A model generated the notes under the pieces. It searched no databases, was not told where the DNA came from, and was given only the letters and a program-made list of their open reading frames with translations. Source: Granulicella rosea (lineage in GTDB: Bacteria > Acidobacteriota > Terriglobia > Terriglobales > Acidobacteriaceae). From it: DNA of 64,000 nt. Numbering within the stretch: the first letter of the stretch is position 1; the number at the start of each line of letters is the position of its first letter. This document shows, in pieces, positions 15,832 to 24,618 of this stretch. The stretch spans positions 248,001-312,000 of the forward strand of contig NZ_FZOU01000006.1 of the NCBI RefSeq assembly GCF_900188085.1. The letters run 5' to 3'. The position numbers were made by a program, and so were the translations under genes.

Positions 15832-16911
15832 ATGCAATACAAGACCCTCGGCAACACCGGCCTGCTCGTCTCCACCCTCTGCTTCGGCGCCATGACCATC
15901 GCGGGCGACGATGCCACCGAACTCTCCGAGAACGGCGCCATCTGGAAGCAGATCGGCAAGGTCGGCCAGGCCGGCTCCGACGAGATGGTGAAGGCCTGCA
16001 CCGACGCGGGCATCAACTTCTTCGACACCGCCGACGTCTACTCCGAGGGCCGCTCCGAGACCGCGCTCGGCCAGTCCTTCAAGAACCTCGGCATCGCCCG
16101 CAAGGACGTCGTCATCGCCACCAAGGTCTACGGCCGCACCGGCCTGGGGCGCAACGACGTCGGCGCCTCGCGCGGGCACATTCTGGACGCGGTCGAGGCC
16201 TCGCTCACCCGCCTTCAGACCGACTACATCGACCTCTACCAGATCCACGGCAACGACGCCGTCACACCCATCGAGGAGACGCTCCGCGCTCTGGACTCGC
16301 TGGTCACTTCAGGAAAAGTCCGCTACATCGGCGTCTCCAACTGGCAGGCCTGGAAGATCGCCAAGGCGCTTGGCATCTCGGAGTTCAAGAACCTCGCGCG
16401 ATTCGACACCCTGCAGGCCTACTACTCCATCGCGGGCCGCGACCTCGAACGCGAGATCGTGCCTCTGCTCGAAGCCGAAAAGACCGGCCTGCTGGTCTGG
16501 AGCCCGCTCGCCGGCGGCCTGCTCTCGGGCAAGTTCAGCCGCGAAAACCAGAAGCCCGAGGACAGCCGCCGCTCCGCCTTTGACTTCCCCATCGTCGATA
16601 AGGAGCGCACCTGGAAGATTCTCGACGCGATGAAGCCCATCGCCGAGGCCCACGGCTGCTCGCCCGCGCGCATCTCGCTCGCGTGGCTGCTGGCGAAGCC
16701 GGTCGTCACCTCCGTCATCATCGGCGCGAAGCGGCTGGACCAGCTCCACGACAACATCGCCGCCGTCGACGTCACCCTGACGCCAGAAGAGCTGAAGACG
16801 CTCGACGAAGCCAGCGCCCTGCCGCCCGAGTACCCCGGCTGGATGCTGCCCTTCCAGGGCGCGAACCGCCTCGACCCGAAGGTGCAACGCCCCACATCTC
16901 TACCCAAATAA
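15832..16911 (+). CDS. Aldo/keto reductase
   Basis: A 359-residue NADPH-dependent oxidoreductase with the (beta/alpha)8 fold. The catalytic tetrad is Asp65, Tyr70, Lys98 and His139 (FFDTADVY, IATKVY, YQIHG). The C-terminal NADP phosphate-binding motif VIIGAKRLDQL.DN is present. Start at 15832 has AAGGA nine bases upstream. The substrate is unknown; the closest general group is the YajO/Tas-like aldo/keto reductases. Followed by a GC-rich hairpin shared with the convergent gene. Confidence 0.9.
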   Translation: MQYKTLGNTGLLVSTLCFGAMTIAGDDATELSENGAIWKQIGKVGQAGSDEMVKACTDAGINFFDTADVYSEGRSETALGQSFKNLGIARKDVVIATKVYGRTGLGRNDVGASRGHILDAVEASLTRLQTDYIDLYQIHGNDAVTPIEETLRALDSLVTSGKVRYIGVSNWQAWKIAKALGISEFKNLARFDTLQAYYSIAGRDLEREIVPLLEAEKTGLLVWSPLAGGLLSGKFSRENQKPEDSRRSAFDFPIVDKERTWKILDAMKPIAEAHGCSPARISLAWLLAKPVVTSVIIGAKRLDQLHDNIAAVDVTLTPEELKTLDEASALPPEYPGWMLPFQGANRLDPKVQRPTSLPK

Positions 16912-16922
16912 CCACGGGCACA

Positions 16923-16958
16923 GGCGCCCCGGGTCTCGATTCCGACACCTGGGGCGCC
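16923..16958. terminator. Hairpin between convergent genes
   Basis: Stem GGCGCCCC / GGGGCGCC with further pairing inside, sitting 11 bp after the aldo/keto reductase stop and 6 bp from the stop of the convergent gene. It lacks a T-run and resembles part of the palindrome at 48203-48246. Confidence 0.5.
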
Positions 16959-16964
16959 CATCCA

Positions 16965-17753
16965 CTACGACCTCCTGCTAATCCGCGCATAGCTGGGAGG
17001 AACGCCCCTCAGCGCGGTCAGGTCGGCCTGCAACTGCGCCATGTCGAACCCTACCGGACTTTTTCCATCGGCGACGAAGTCCTGACTGAGTACGGCGTAG
17101 GATTCGTCCGCATAGGTATCGTAAAACTGCCAGCTCATCGCCTTGATCGCGCCCCAGCTCACGACATACAGGTTTCTGCTGTCATAAGCCACAGCCGGAA
17201 TACAGTGCCCACCCTGCGGATCCGGGGCGGCCTCTCCAACCGGACCGGACGCCGGCACGACCCAGGGCACCTTGGATAAGTCAGGCGCATTCACTGCGAA
17301 ATACGGTAACGCAACCCCGATATAACAGGAGCCGAAGAGATTCACCGCATCTTTTACCTGAGTATTATTTTTTGGCTCGATCTGCGCGAAGGCGGCAATC
17401 TTGTCTCCACCCAGACCGACGCCCTGCCAGTAGTTCAGAACGTCGAGCATGTTACAGCCATTCTCCGGCCCGGGAGTAGTGAAATGCTCATAGAACGCCA
17501 GCACATCGTTATCGCTGGGCGAGCGCATCGCCCCTGCATTCGCGGTCCAGGTTTGAATCATGTGCGCGGCGGCGGCGCAGGTGCAATCGCCATACTGGTC
17601 GTTGAGATACATGGGCCAGCTTGGCACGGCCTTGCCATAGTCGACGGAATCGGGCGGCGGCGGCAACTGCGGTGTGAGATAAGCTCCAAAGGCAAGGCTG
17701 CGGCTATCGTAGAGCGCAGGGCGTTTACCGAGTTTCAGTTTATTGGCGGGCAT
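16965..17753 (-). CDS. Papain-like cysteine peptidase-fold protein
   Basis: A 262-residue protein without a signal peptide. NDQYGDCTCAAAAHMIQTW (residues 51-69) carries Cys57/Cys59 at the start of a helix, as in papain-like enzymes; GGHCIPAVAYD (181-191) carries His183; VVSWGAIKAMSW (197-208) occupies the place of the Asn-Ser-Trp-Gly segment of family C1. Similar proteins are scattered in acidobacteria, actinobacteria and phages and remain uncharacterised. Cys/His are in the expected order; activity is inferred. An AT-rich, divergent promoter region lies upstream (17754-17949). Confidence 0.6.
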   Translation of the reverse strand: MPANKLKLGKRPALYDSRSLAFGAYLTPQLPPPPDSVDYGKAVPSWPMYLNDQYGDCTCAAAAHMIQTWTANAGAMRSPSDNDVLAFYEHFTTPGPENGCNMLDVLNYWQGVGLGGDKIAAFAQIEPKNNTQVKDAVNLFGSCYIGVALPYFAVNAPDLSKVPWVVPASGPVGEAAPDPQGGHCIPAVAYDSRNLYVVSWGAIKAMSWQFYDTYADESYAVLSQDFVADGKSPVGFDMAQLQADLTALRGVPPSYARISRRS

Positions 17754-17949
17754 AAGTCCTCTTTAAGAAAGATATTTCTCGGCAATTCTTTAAGATTAAT
17801 AAGCTGGCCCAAAATACATGTCGTCGAGAATGCGATAAACATAACACAGTCGATAAGTCCCGGCCTTGCGAAACGACCCGGCGCCCGCACGGAGACCTCC
17901 GCGCGATCGCCCACCGGCGGCGGCCCGCGCAAACAGCTAAACTGGACTC

Positions 17950-18660
17950 GTGGCCAACTCACAGACGCATATCGCAGAAAATCTTGCCCGCATCCACGAA
18001 GAGATCCGCCAGGCCTGCCGCGCCGCCAACCGCGACGAAGCCGATGTCGCCCTGATGGCCGTTTCGAAGTTCCACCCCGTCGAGGCGCTCGTCGAGGCCT
18101 ATGGAGCCGGCCAGCGGCTCTTCGGCGAAAACCGCGTGCAGGAGATGCAGCAGAAGTTCCCCACCGTCGGCGCGCTCGCGGGCATCGACCTGCATCTGAT
18201 CGGCCCGCTGCAGTCGAACAAGTCCGCCAAGGCCGCGGAGATCTTCCACGCCATCGACACCGTCGACTCGCTGAAGCTGGCCGAGCGGCTCAGCTCCGCC
18301 GCCGCCGCGCTTGGCCGGACGCTGCCGATCCTGATCGAGGTGAAGCTCTCGCACGAGGAGTCCAAGCACGGCCTCGCGCCCGAAGAGCTGCCCGCGCTGC
18401 TCGACGCCATCGCCCCGCTGCCGAACCTCACCCTCAGCGGTCTGATGACCGTGCCGCCGTGGTCGGAGGACGCCGAGACCGCGCGCCCCTACTTCCAGCA
18501 TCTGCGCCGCCTGCTCGATGAGTCGCAGAAGACCCACGCGACGATGACCCAGCTCTCCATCGGCATGTCGAACGACTTCCACGTCGCGATCGAAGAGGGC
18601 AGCACCTGCATCCGCATCGGCACGGCGATCTTCGGCAAGCGCGTGCCCGCGGCGGTATGA
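17950..18660 (+). CDS. YggS family PLP homeostasis protein
   Basis: A 236-residue pyridoxal-phosphate-binding protein of the PLPBP/YggS family, with the alanine-racemase-like barrel. Lys40 in MAVSKF binds PLP; FGENRVQE, HLIGPLQSNK and the C-terminal GMSNDFHVAIEEGST.IRIG block are all conserved. It buffers PLP and affects amino-acid metabolism. The start is GTG at 17950. The stop overlaps the next gene by 4 bp (ATGA), the same pairing with DUF167 as in many genomes. Confidence 0.93.
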   Translation: MANSQTHIAENLARIHEEIRQACRAANRDEADVALMAVSKFHPVEALVEAYGAGQRLFGENRVQEMQQKFPTVGALAGIDLHLIGPLQSNKSAKAAEIFHAIDTVDSLKLAERLSSAAAALGRTLPILIEVKLSHEESKHGLAPEELPALLDAIAPLPNLTLSGLMTVPPWSEDAETARPYFQHLRRLLDESQKTHATMTQLSIGMSNDFHVAIEEGSTCIRIGTAIFGKRVPAAV

Positions 18661-18956
18661 GCTTCTGCGCGGACGCTCCCGGCGGCTGCACCCTTGCGCT
18701 TCGCGTCCACCCGGGAGCGAAGCGGAACGCGGTCACCGGTACGCACGACAACGCGCTGAAGATCTCCCTGACTACGCCGCCCACGGATGGCCGCGCCAAC
18801 GAGGCTCTGCTGCGCTTCCTCGCCGATACGCTTGGCCTGCCGAAGGCGCGCATCTCGCTGCTGACCGGCGCGGCCAGCCGCAGCAAGACAGTGAGGATTA
18901 CGGGGTTGAATGCGGCTGAGGTGGCGGCGGTTCTCAACCCCGCTGAGGACTGTTAG
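18657..18956 (+). CDS. DUF167 (YggU) family protein
   Basis: A 99-residue small alpha/beta protein with the family signature VHPGAKRNAV (residues 17-26), PPTDGRANEALLRFLAD (41-57) and LLTGAASRSKTVRI. Function is unknown, although the family is nearly universal. It is translationally coupled to the YggS gene (ATGA overlap). Confidence 0.9.
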   Translation: MSFCADAPGGCTLALRVHPGAKRNAVTGTHDNALKISLTTPPTDGRANEALLRFLADTLGLPKARISLLTGAASRSKTVRITGLNAAEVAAVLNPAEDC

Positions 18957-18968
18957 GACGTCTTTTTG

Positions 18969-19074
18969 GTTTGTCATTCCCGCAGGGAATCTGCTGTTGC
19001 TTTCTGTTCACGACCGCCGCGAGAGCAAAAGCAACGACAAAGACAGAAGCAGATTCCCTGCGGGAATGACAAAC
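18969..19074. repeat. Long inverted repeat (27-bp perfect arms)
   Basis: Arms at 18969-18995 and 19048-19074 (GTTTGTCATTCCCGCAGGGA... and its exact complement) flank a 52-bp centre. Related half-copies flank the terminator at 22562-22680. This is a dispersed palindromic element located between the ends of convergent genes. Confidence 0.85.
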
Positions 19075-19091
19075 AAAAGGGCAAAGCGAAA

Positions 19092-19114
19092 GGCCCGGCA
19101 GAGGTCGCCGGGCC
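19092..19114 (-). terminator. Terminator of the GH28 gene
   Basis: An 8-bp GC stem (GGCCCGGC / GCCGGGCC) with a 7-nt loop, 25 bp past the GH28 stop; on the minus strand it is followed by TTTCGCTTT. Confidence 0.75.
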
Positions 19115-19138
19115 TTGTCATACTCCAAACAGAATCGC

Positions 19139-20410
19139 TTACTTCTTCGTCAGCGTAGCCGTCGAGTCCACCTTGATCCCCTCGCCCGTCTCGGCCTTCA
19201 CGGTAAAGTTCTCCGCCGACACCTTCGCGAAGCCGACGATCATCCCTGTCTTCGCCTCGATGTGGACGTTCTTCAGCGACACGCCCAACACCGGCGACTC
19301 CGGCAGGCCGATGATCACGCCCGCCGTTCCGCTGCCCGTCGCCGTGACGTTTTCGATCGAGATATCGTGGAACTTCGGCGTCAGCCGCTGCACCGGCGCC
19401 GGCTTCGCTCCGCCCTCGGGCGGCAGCATCTTCGGGTAGTATTCGCTGATCAGGATCGCGACCTTCACGCCCTCCATCGTGATGTCCTTGAACGAGAAGT
19501 TGCCGATATCGGCGTTGCCGCGGTCGCGGTTCGCCTTCACGCGGATGCCGTTGTCCGTCCCCTTGAAGTGGATGCGTTCGGCGTGCACGTTCTGCACGCC
19601 GCCCGCGATCTCGCTGCCGATCGAGAGGCCGTGGCCGTTCTCGAAGGTGCAGTCCGTGATGGTGATGTTCTTGCTCGGATCGTCCGGGCCGGGCGAGTCG
19701 ATCGCGCCCGACTTGATCGCGATGTTGTCGTCGCCGACGCTCGAAAACACGTGGTCGATGACGATATTGCTCGAGCTGAATGGGTCGATGGCGTCCGTGT
19801 TCGGCGAGTGCGGCGCGAGGATGCGGAGGTTGCGAAACACAATGTCGTCCGAGTAGTACGGCACGATCTGCCAGAAGCCCGCATTCTGCACCGTCACGCC
19901 GGTCATCGAGATGTGCTTCGAGTGATCGAAGACCACGCCCATCGGCCGGGGATGATCATTGCCCAGCACACCCGCGTCCTTCACGCCCTGCACGTAGTCC
20001 CACCAGACCTTGCCGTTGCCGTCGATCGTCCCGCTGCCGGAGATCGCCACATGCTCGGCGTTCACCGCGCTCACCAGCGGCTGCACCGTCGTCTGCCGGG
20101 CGAACTTCACCATCGGGTAGTCCGCGCGGTCGGGCGAACCCAGCAGAATCGCGTCCTTCGCCAGATCCAGCGTCGTGTTCGACTTCAGCAGGATCGGCCC
20201 GCTCAAAAACGTGCCCCCGGCCAGCTTGATCGTGCCCCCACCCTTGGCCGCGCAGGCGTCGATCGCCTTCTGGATCGCTGCCGTATCCTTGGCGACGCCA
20301 TCGCCCTTCGCGCCGTACGCGCGCGCATCGCACACCGTGCCGGCCGCCCACGCGCACTGCGCACCCACCATCGCCGCCAGTCCCAAACCCGCCAACCTCA
20401 TCGTCCGCAT
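19139..20410 (-). CDS. Exported GH28 polygalacturonase-like glycoside hydrolase
   Basis: A 423-residue parallel beta-helix enzyme, with a signal peptide at about 1-23. The GH28 catalytic residues are in place: NTDAID (204-209), GDDNIAIKSG (226-235), GHGLSIGSE (259-267) and IRVKANRDRGN (289-299), giving the three Asp, the His and the Arg/Lys of the active site. It should cleave pectic homogalacturonan or rhamnogalacturonan outside the cytoplasm. Start at 20410 has GGAGGA ten bases upstream. The gene stands alone and ends in a terminator. A role in plant-polymer use is inferred. Confidence 0.9.
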   Translation of the reverse strand: MRTMRLAGLGLAAMVGAQCAWAAGTVCDARAYGAKGDGVAKDTAAIQKAIDACAAKGGGTIKLAGGTFLSGPILLKSNTTLDLAKDAILLGSPDRADYPMVKFARQTTVQPLVSAVNAEHVAISGSGTIDGNGKVWWDYVQGVKDAGVLGNDHPRPMGVVFDHSKHISMTGVTVQNAGFWQIVPYYSDDIVFRNLRILAPHSPNTDAIDPFSSSNIVIDHVFSSVGDDNIAIKSGAIDSPGPDDPSKNITITDCTFENGHGLSIGSEIAGGVQNVHAERIHFKGTDNGIRVKANRDRGNADIGNFSFKDITMEGVKVAILISEYYPKMLPPEGGAKPAPVQRLTPKFHDISIENVTATGSGTAGVIIGLPESPVLGVSLKNVHIEAKTGMIVGFAKVSAENFTVKAETGEGIKVDSTATLTKK

Positions 20411-20888
20411 CTTGTACCCATCCTCCGCCCGCAGGCGCACGTCTCCGACATCCACGCCCAGATAGTACAGTAGTGGTCCAACCACTGTCAGCATGCCGTC
20501 TCTTGCGTGGAAGCGTGGGGCTTCAAAGACGCTCCATTCTTCCGCCTCGCTTAAGGCCACGGCTTCAGCCGTGCCGTATCGGCCCGCTCGCACGGCGGCT
20601 TTAGCCGCGGAGGTACGCATTCGTCCTGCGATGGGTCGAATGAAAACTGTAACCCCAGCGACTGAAGCCAGATCGGCGACCGGACGGGGCGGCACGGCTG
20701 AAGCCGTGCCCTTAAGCAAGACCGCCTGCCTGAGACGAATGATTCTCAACGCTCAACGTCACCGAAAGCCTGCACGAACGTTGTACTCCGCTGCCCCAAC
20801 ATGGCGATCCCTAAAGCTGCTGCAAAGAATAAACTTGCAACTACCGGCGCCTCGTCGCATGGCTGCCGCCAGGAATCCACAGAGCTCA
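20411..20888. other. Intergenic region between divergent GH28 and GGDEF genes
   Basis: No convincing gene. It contains a dispersed inverted-repeat element (20549-20717). The first 130 bp hold the GH28 leader; the last 170 bp hold the leader of the diguanylate cyclase. No promoter hexamers can be assigned with confidence. Confidence 0.5.
20549..20717. repeat. Dispersed ~167-bp inverted-repeat (REPIN-like) element, copy A
   Basis: Ends are inverted copies of GCTTAAGG...CACGGCTTCAGCCGTGCC. Inside are more GGCTTTAGCC-like palindromes. The reverse complement aligns along its length with copy B at 55444-55610. Confidence 0.8.
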
Positions 20889-22559
20889 ATGAAGATCCAG
20901 TTCGAACTTCCGCAGCTTCCGATACTCCCCATCGCCGCAGGCGTGGTGCTGGCGCTGCACCTTGTCGCCAGCCTGATGCGGCCGTCGGACCCGGCGGTGA
21001 CGCTGGGCGGCATGGTCGCCTGCTGCGCGGTGGCGATCTACGCCTGCATCCTGCGCGGACAGAACTCCGGCGGCGTGCTGCGCGCGCGCTGGCGGCTCAT
21101 CGCGCTTTCGTTCGTCTTCAATATCATCGCCAGCCTGCTGCTTTTTTATAAGGTCGACATCGTCGGCGTGCCTGCCTTCCATGTCGGCGTCTTTGAGTTT
21201 GCCGCCTTCCTGCGCGGCGTGCCGCTGCTGATGGCGCTGGTCATGCCGGAGTCCAACCGTCAGGCTGGCGCGGACTCGAAGCTCTCGCTGTGGGTCGCCG
21301 CCGTCCAGGCCTTCCTCTTTGTCGTGCTGGCCTACTTCACCGTCTTCTTCGCGCTGCCCGACGGCGTCGTCGCCGCCGTGCCGAACACCACCTTCCCCAC
21401 CACCGCGAACTACATCGCGGAGTACGGCGTGCTGGCGATCGCCTACATGCTGCGCCTGATGGCCCGCTCCTCCGCCCGCTGGACGGTCTTCTACCGTGGC
21501 GTCTCCATGTACCTCTGGGCCACCTGCTGCGCTCTCTTCTTCATCGGCGAGATCGCCATCAAGCGCTGGGGCGCGCCCGCCGGCTCGCCGCTCTATCTCG
21601 TCTTCGACCTCATCCTGCTTCTGTTCGCCCTCTATACCGGACGCTTCACGCCGGCGGTCAAGCTGCCGCGCTCGGCGCCGCGCGTGCTCTTCGTCAACCT
21701 CGCCGGGCCGGTCGTCTTCCCGCTGGTCATCTTCGCGCTCGCCATCGTGCTCGCCAGGACGCAGTTTTACTGGGGCATCGGCGCCATGGGACTCTCGCTC
21801 GCGCTCTTCGCCATGCGGACGACGATCCTCCAGTCCGGCTATCGCCGCATTCAACAGCAACTGCTCGAGGACAACCAGCTCACCCTGCTCGAAGCCCGCA
21901 TCGACCAGTTGACTGGCGTACCCAACCGCCGCAGCTTCGACCGCACCATGGATCGCGAGTGGCGCCGCGCCGAACGCACGCAGTCGCAGCTTGGCCTGCT
22001 CATGATCGACGTCGACAAGTTCAAGCACCTGAACGACACCCAGGGCCACCCCGCCGGCGACCGCTGCCTGAAGCGCATCGCCGGCGTCATCGACTCGACG
22101 CTCGGCCGCGCCACCGACTTCGTCGCGCGCTACGGCGGCGAGGAGTTCGCCGTCATCCTGACCGACACCTCACCGCAGGATATCCGCGCCATTGCCGAAA
22201 GTTTGCGCGCCGCCGTCAACGCAGCCCAGTTCCCCAATCAGACCGAGATCGGCCAGTTCGTCTCCTGCAGCATCGGCGCGGCGATCACCGTGCCCGGCCC
22301 GCCGCTTACGCCGTCGAGCCTGCTCACCGGCGCGGACAAGGCGCTCTACGAAGCCAAACGCAACGGCCGCAACCGCGTCGAGTTCACCAACCTGCTTGCC
22401 GCGCCCAGTCTGCGCGACCAGACCAACGGCGCCTTGAACACGCTGATGAACGCGTACAAGGAAAGCCTCTACGGCGCCGAACACGACCCGCTCGCCAGCA
22501 AGAGCCAGATCAAAGAGGCGAAGAGCAAGTTCGCCGCCGTGGCGACCGACGACAAGTAA
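20889..22559 (+). CDS. Membrane-bound diguanylate cyclase (GGDEF)
   Basis: A 556-residue protein that makes cyclic di-GMP. About eight hydrophobic segments fill residues 10-315 (for example 13-30, 43-56, 68-88, 132-153, 203-222, 237-250, 268-290 and 292-312), forming a membrane sensor of unknown ligand. A coiled-coil linker (about 318-340) leads to the GGDEF domain (about 340-500): DQLTGVPNRRSF (339-350), D..KF..LND, and the active-site GGEEF at 416-420. The inhibitory RxxD (RATD, 407-410) sits five residues before it, so product feedback is likely. The last 50 residues are charged and low in structure. Another ATG at 20859 is possible. Confidence 0.88.
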   Translation: MKIQFELPQLPILPIAAGVVLALHLVASLMRPSDPAVTLGGMVACCAVAIYACILRGQNSGGVLRARWRLIALSFVFNIIASLLLFYKVDIVGVPAFHVGVFEFAAFLRGVPLLMALVMPESNRQAGADSKLSLWVAAVQAFLFVVLAYFTVFFALPDGVVAAVPNTTFPTTANYIAEYGVLAIAYMLRLMARSSARWTVFYRGVSMYLWATCCALFFIGEIAIKRWGAPAGSPLYLVFDLILLLFALYTGRFTPAVKLPRSAPRVLFVNLAGPVVFPLVIFALAIVLARTQFYWGIGAMGLSLALFAMRTTILQSGYRRIQQQLLEDNQLTLLEARIDQLTGVPNRRSFDRTMDREWRRAERTQSQLGLLMIDVDKFKHLNDTQGHPAGDRCLKRIAGVIDSTLGRATDFVARYGGEEFAVILTDTSPQDIRAIAESLRAAVNAAQFPNQTEIGQFVSCSIGAAITVPGPPLTPSSLLTGADKALYEAKRNGRNRVEFTNLLAAPSLRDQTNGALNTLMNAYKESLYGAEHDPLASKSQIKEAKSKFAAVATDDK

Positions 22560-22601
22560 CAGCCTCGGGAATGACAAACAAAGGGACAACAGCAAGAAGG
22601 C

Positions 22602-22637
22602 AAAGGCCCTCCACCTGAGTCACCGGTGAGGGCCTTT
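22602..22637. terminator. Bidirectional terminator
   Basis: Stem AAAGGCCCTC / GAGGGCCTTT, with an extra internal ACC/GGT pairing, between the convergent GGDEF and aldo/keto reductase genes. On the plus strand it is followed by GTCTTTGTGTCTTTTTG. It is flanked by half-copies of the 18969-19074 palindromic repeat. Confidence 0.8.
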
Positions 22638-22684
22638 GTCTTTGTGTCTTTTTGTCATTCCCCGGAGGGAATCTGCTTTGGCTC

Positions 22685-23536
22685 TTACTTCGCCGAAGCT
22701 TCAATCTCCGCCCACTCTTCAGCGCTCAGCGAAATGTCGGCGGACTTCACATTCTCCTCCAGATGCTCGATCGACGACGTGCCCGGAATCGGCAGAATGA
22801 CCGGCGAGCGCTGCAGCAGCCATGCCAGGGAGAGCTGGCTCACGGTCGCGTCATGCTTCTTCGCGGCCTCGTCCAGCTTGCCGCCCGGCTGCGCCAGTTT
22901 GCCCGCCGCCACCGGATACCAGGGAATAAAGCCGATATTGTTTTTCGTGCAGTATTCGACCACATCCTCATGCCTGCGATCGCCCAGGTTGTACTGGTTC
23001 TGCACGCTGACGATCTTGACGACCTTGCTCGCCTGCTCGATCTCGTGCGGCTTCACCTCGCTCAGGCCGATATGCCGGATCTTGCCCTGCCTCTGCAGCC
23101 GGGCGATCGCGCCGAGCGACTCCTCGACCGGCACCTTCGGGTCGATGCGGTGCAACTGCCAGAGGTCGATCGTATCCACCTTCAGATATCGCAGACTCAT
23201 CTCGACCTGCTGGGTCAGGTACTCGGGACGCCCTACCGGCATCCACTTGTTCGGACCCTGCCGCGTTAGACCGCCTTTGGTCGCGATCACCAGCCCCTTC
23301 GCATAGGGCGATAGCGCGTCGCCGATCATCGGTTCACCCACCGCCGGGCCGTAGGCGTCCGCCGTGTCGATGAAGTTGACGCCGAGTTCCACCGCGCGCC
23401 GCAGCACAGCCTTTGCGCTTTCGGGGTCTTTGGGCCAGTCCCACACACCCTCACCGGTCAGGCGCATCGCGCCGTAGCCGAGCCGATTGATCTCTAGGTC
23501 GCCGCCGAGTTGAAACGTCTTCGCCGCAGTAGTCAT
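22685..23536 (-). CDS. Aldo/keto reductase
   Basis: A 283-residue NADPH-dependent reductase. Catalytic tetrad Asp57, Tyr62, Lys87 and His129 (FIDTADAY, IATKGG, WQLHR); C-terminal PIPGTSSIEHLEEN matches the NADP 2'-phosphate site. Distinct from the reductase at 15832. It overlaps the upstream MBL-fold gene by 4 bp (ATGA), so the two are probably coexpressed. Substrate unknown. Confidence 0.9.
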   Translation of the reverse strand: MTTAAKTFQLGGDLEINRLGYGAMRLTGEGVWDWPKDPESAKAVLRRAVELGVNFIDTADAYGPAVGEPMIGDALSPYAKGLVIATKGGLTRQGPNKWMPVGRPEYLTQQVEMSLRYLKVDTIDLWQLHRIDPKVPVEESLGAIARLQRQGKIRHIGLSEVKPHEIEQASKVVKIVSVQNQYNLGDRRHEDVVEYCTKNNIGFIPWYPVAAGKLAQPGGKLDEAAKKHDATVSQLSLAWLLQRSPVILPIPGTSSIEHLEENVKSADISLSAEEWAEIEASAK

Positions 23537-24480
23537 ACTGCGTTGGATGCAGTCGCCGTTAGAACGTCGCTCTGGATCGCCAGCGTTTCACCCTCGGCAA
23601 CAACGCGCACGCGGTCTTCGAGCCCACGAAACTGCGCATCGGCCAGCAGACGCTGCAGCGGCTCGTCCATCGGCTCCTTACCCAGCTTGAAGGTGCCGTA
23701 GTGCATCGGAATCATCGTCTCGGCGCCGAGGTCGACGAAGCCCTGCAAGGCCTCCTCGGGGTTCGTATGCACGGCGCGGTAGGCATCCGGAAAATAGGCG
23801 CCGATGGGCAACAGAGCAATCTGCGGATGCAGCCGCTCGCCGATCTCCTTGAAGCCGGGAAAGTACGCCGTATCGCCGGAGTGATAGATGCTTTGTCCTT
23901 CTGCCTCAATCACATAGCCGCCGTAACCCCGGTGCGTGTCGTGGAAGACGCGCGCGCCCCAGTGCTGGCAGGGCGTCATGGTGACGGTCAGGCCTTCGAC
24001 CTCGATCGTCTGCCACCACTCCATGGTGCGAACCTCGCGGAAGCCCAGCGTCTCGACCAGGTCCTCGACGCCCTTCGGCACGACCGCAATCGGCGCCTTG
24101 CCCGTGCGGCGCAGCGTCTGCCGCGCGATTCGCCGCAGCGACGGCCGGTTCAGGTGATCCATATGCGCATGCGTCAGGAAGACGACGTCCACTCCCGGCA
24201 GCCGCCGCATCTTCAGACCCGGACGCCGCTGCCGGCGCAACACCACCAGCCGCTTGGCGAAGACCGGATCGACCAGCACATTTTTGCCCGCAATCTGCAG
24301 CAGGAACGAAGAGTGCCCGATGAACGTCACACCCAGCTCGCCCGGCTCCACCTCCACCGCGACCTGAGGCTCGCCCTCCATCGGCTGGGCGTGGCTATCC
24401 CACACCACCTTCGAGAGCTGGCCCAGCTTCGTGATCCAGAACGGCCTGGTTCCCCACAGCGCGCGTATCTTCATTTTCAT
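23533..24480 (-). CDS. MBL-fold metallo-hydrolase (UlaG/NAPE-PLD-like)
   Basis: A 315-residue soluble hydrolase. The metal-binding motif THAHMDH is at 103-109, with a preceding Asp71 (VDP), a later CQHWGARV, YHSGDTAYF and a final IPMHYGTF; together these supply the two-metal site of the UlaG / N-acyl-phosphatidylethanolamine phospholipase D branch. The substrate could be a phosphodiester or lactone. Translationally coupled to the aldo/keto reductase downstream. Confidence 0.87.
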   Translation of the reverse strand: MKMKIRALWGTRPFWITKLGQLSKVVWDSHAQPMEGEPQVAVEVEPGELGVTFIGHSSFLLQIAGKNVLVDPVFAKRLVVLRRQRRPGLKMRRLPGVDVVFLTHAHMDHLNRPSLRRIARQTLRRTGKAPIAVVPKGVEDLVETLGFREVRTMEWWQTIEVEGLTVTMTPCQHWGARVFHDTHRGYGGYVIEAEGQSIYHSGDTAYFPGFKEIGERLHPQIALLPIGAYFPDAYRAVHTNPEEALQGFVDLGAETMIPMHYGTFKLGKEPMDEPLQRLLADAQFRGLEDRVRVVAEGETLAIQSDVLTATASNAV

Positions 24481-24618
24481 TCGTGTACAACCATCACTCC
24501 GTTAGATGCAACCTAACATCCGCCGACGCGTTCGTGCAGCCTTTCCGAATGAAAATCTGTCCTCGACGCCCGGATTTTGCATCTGACTGCCCACCAGCCG
24601 TTGCAAATTCGTCCCATA

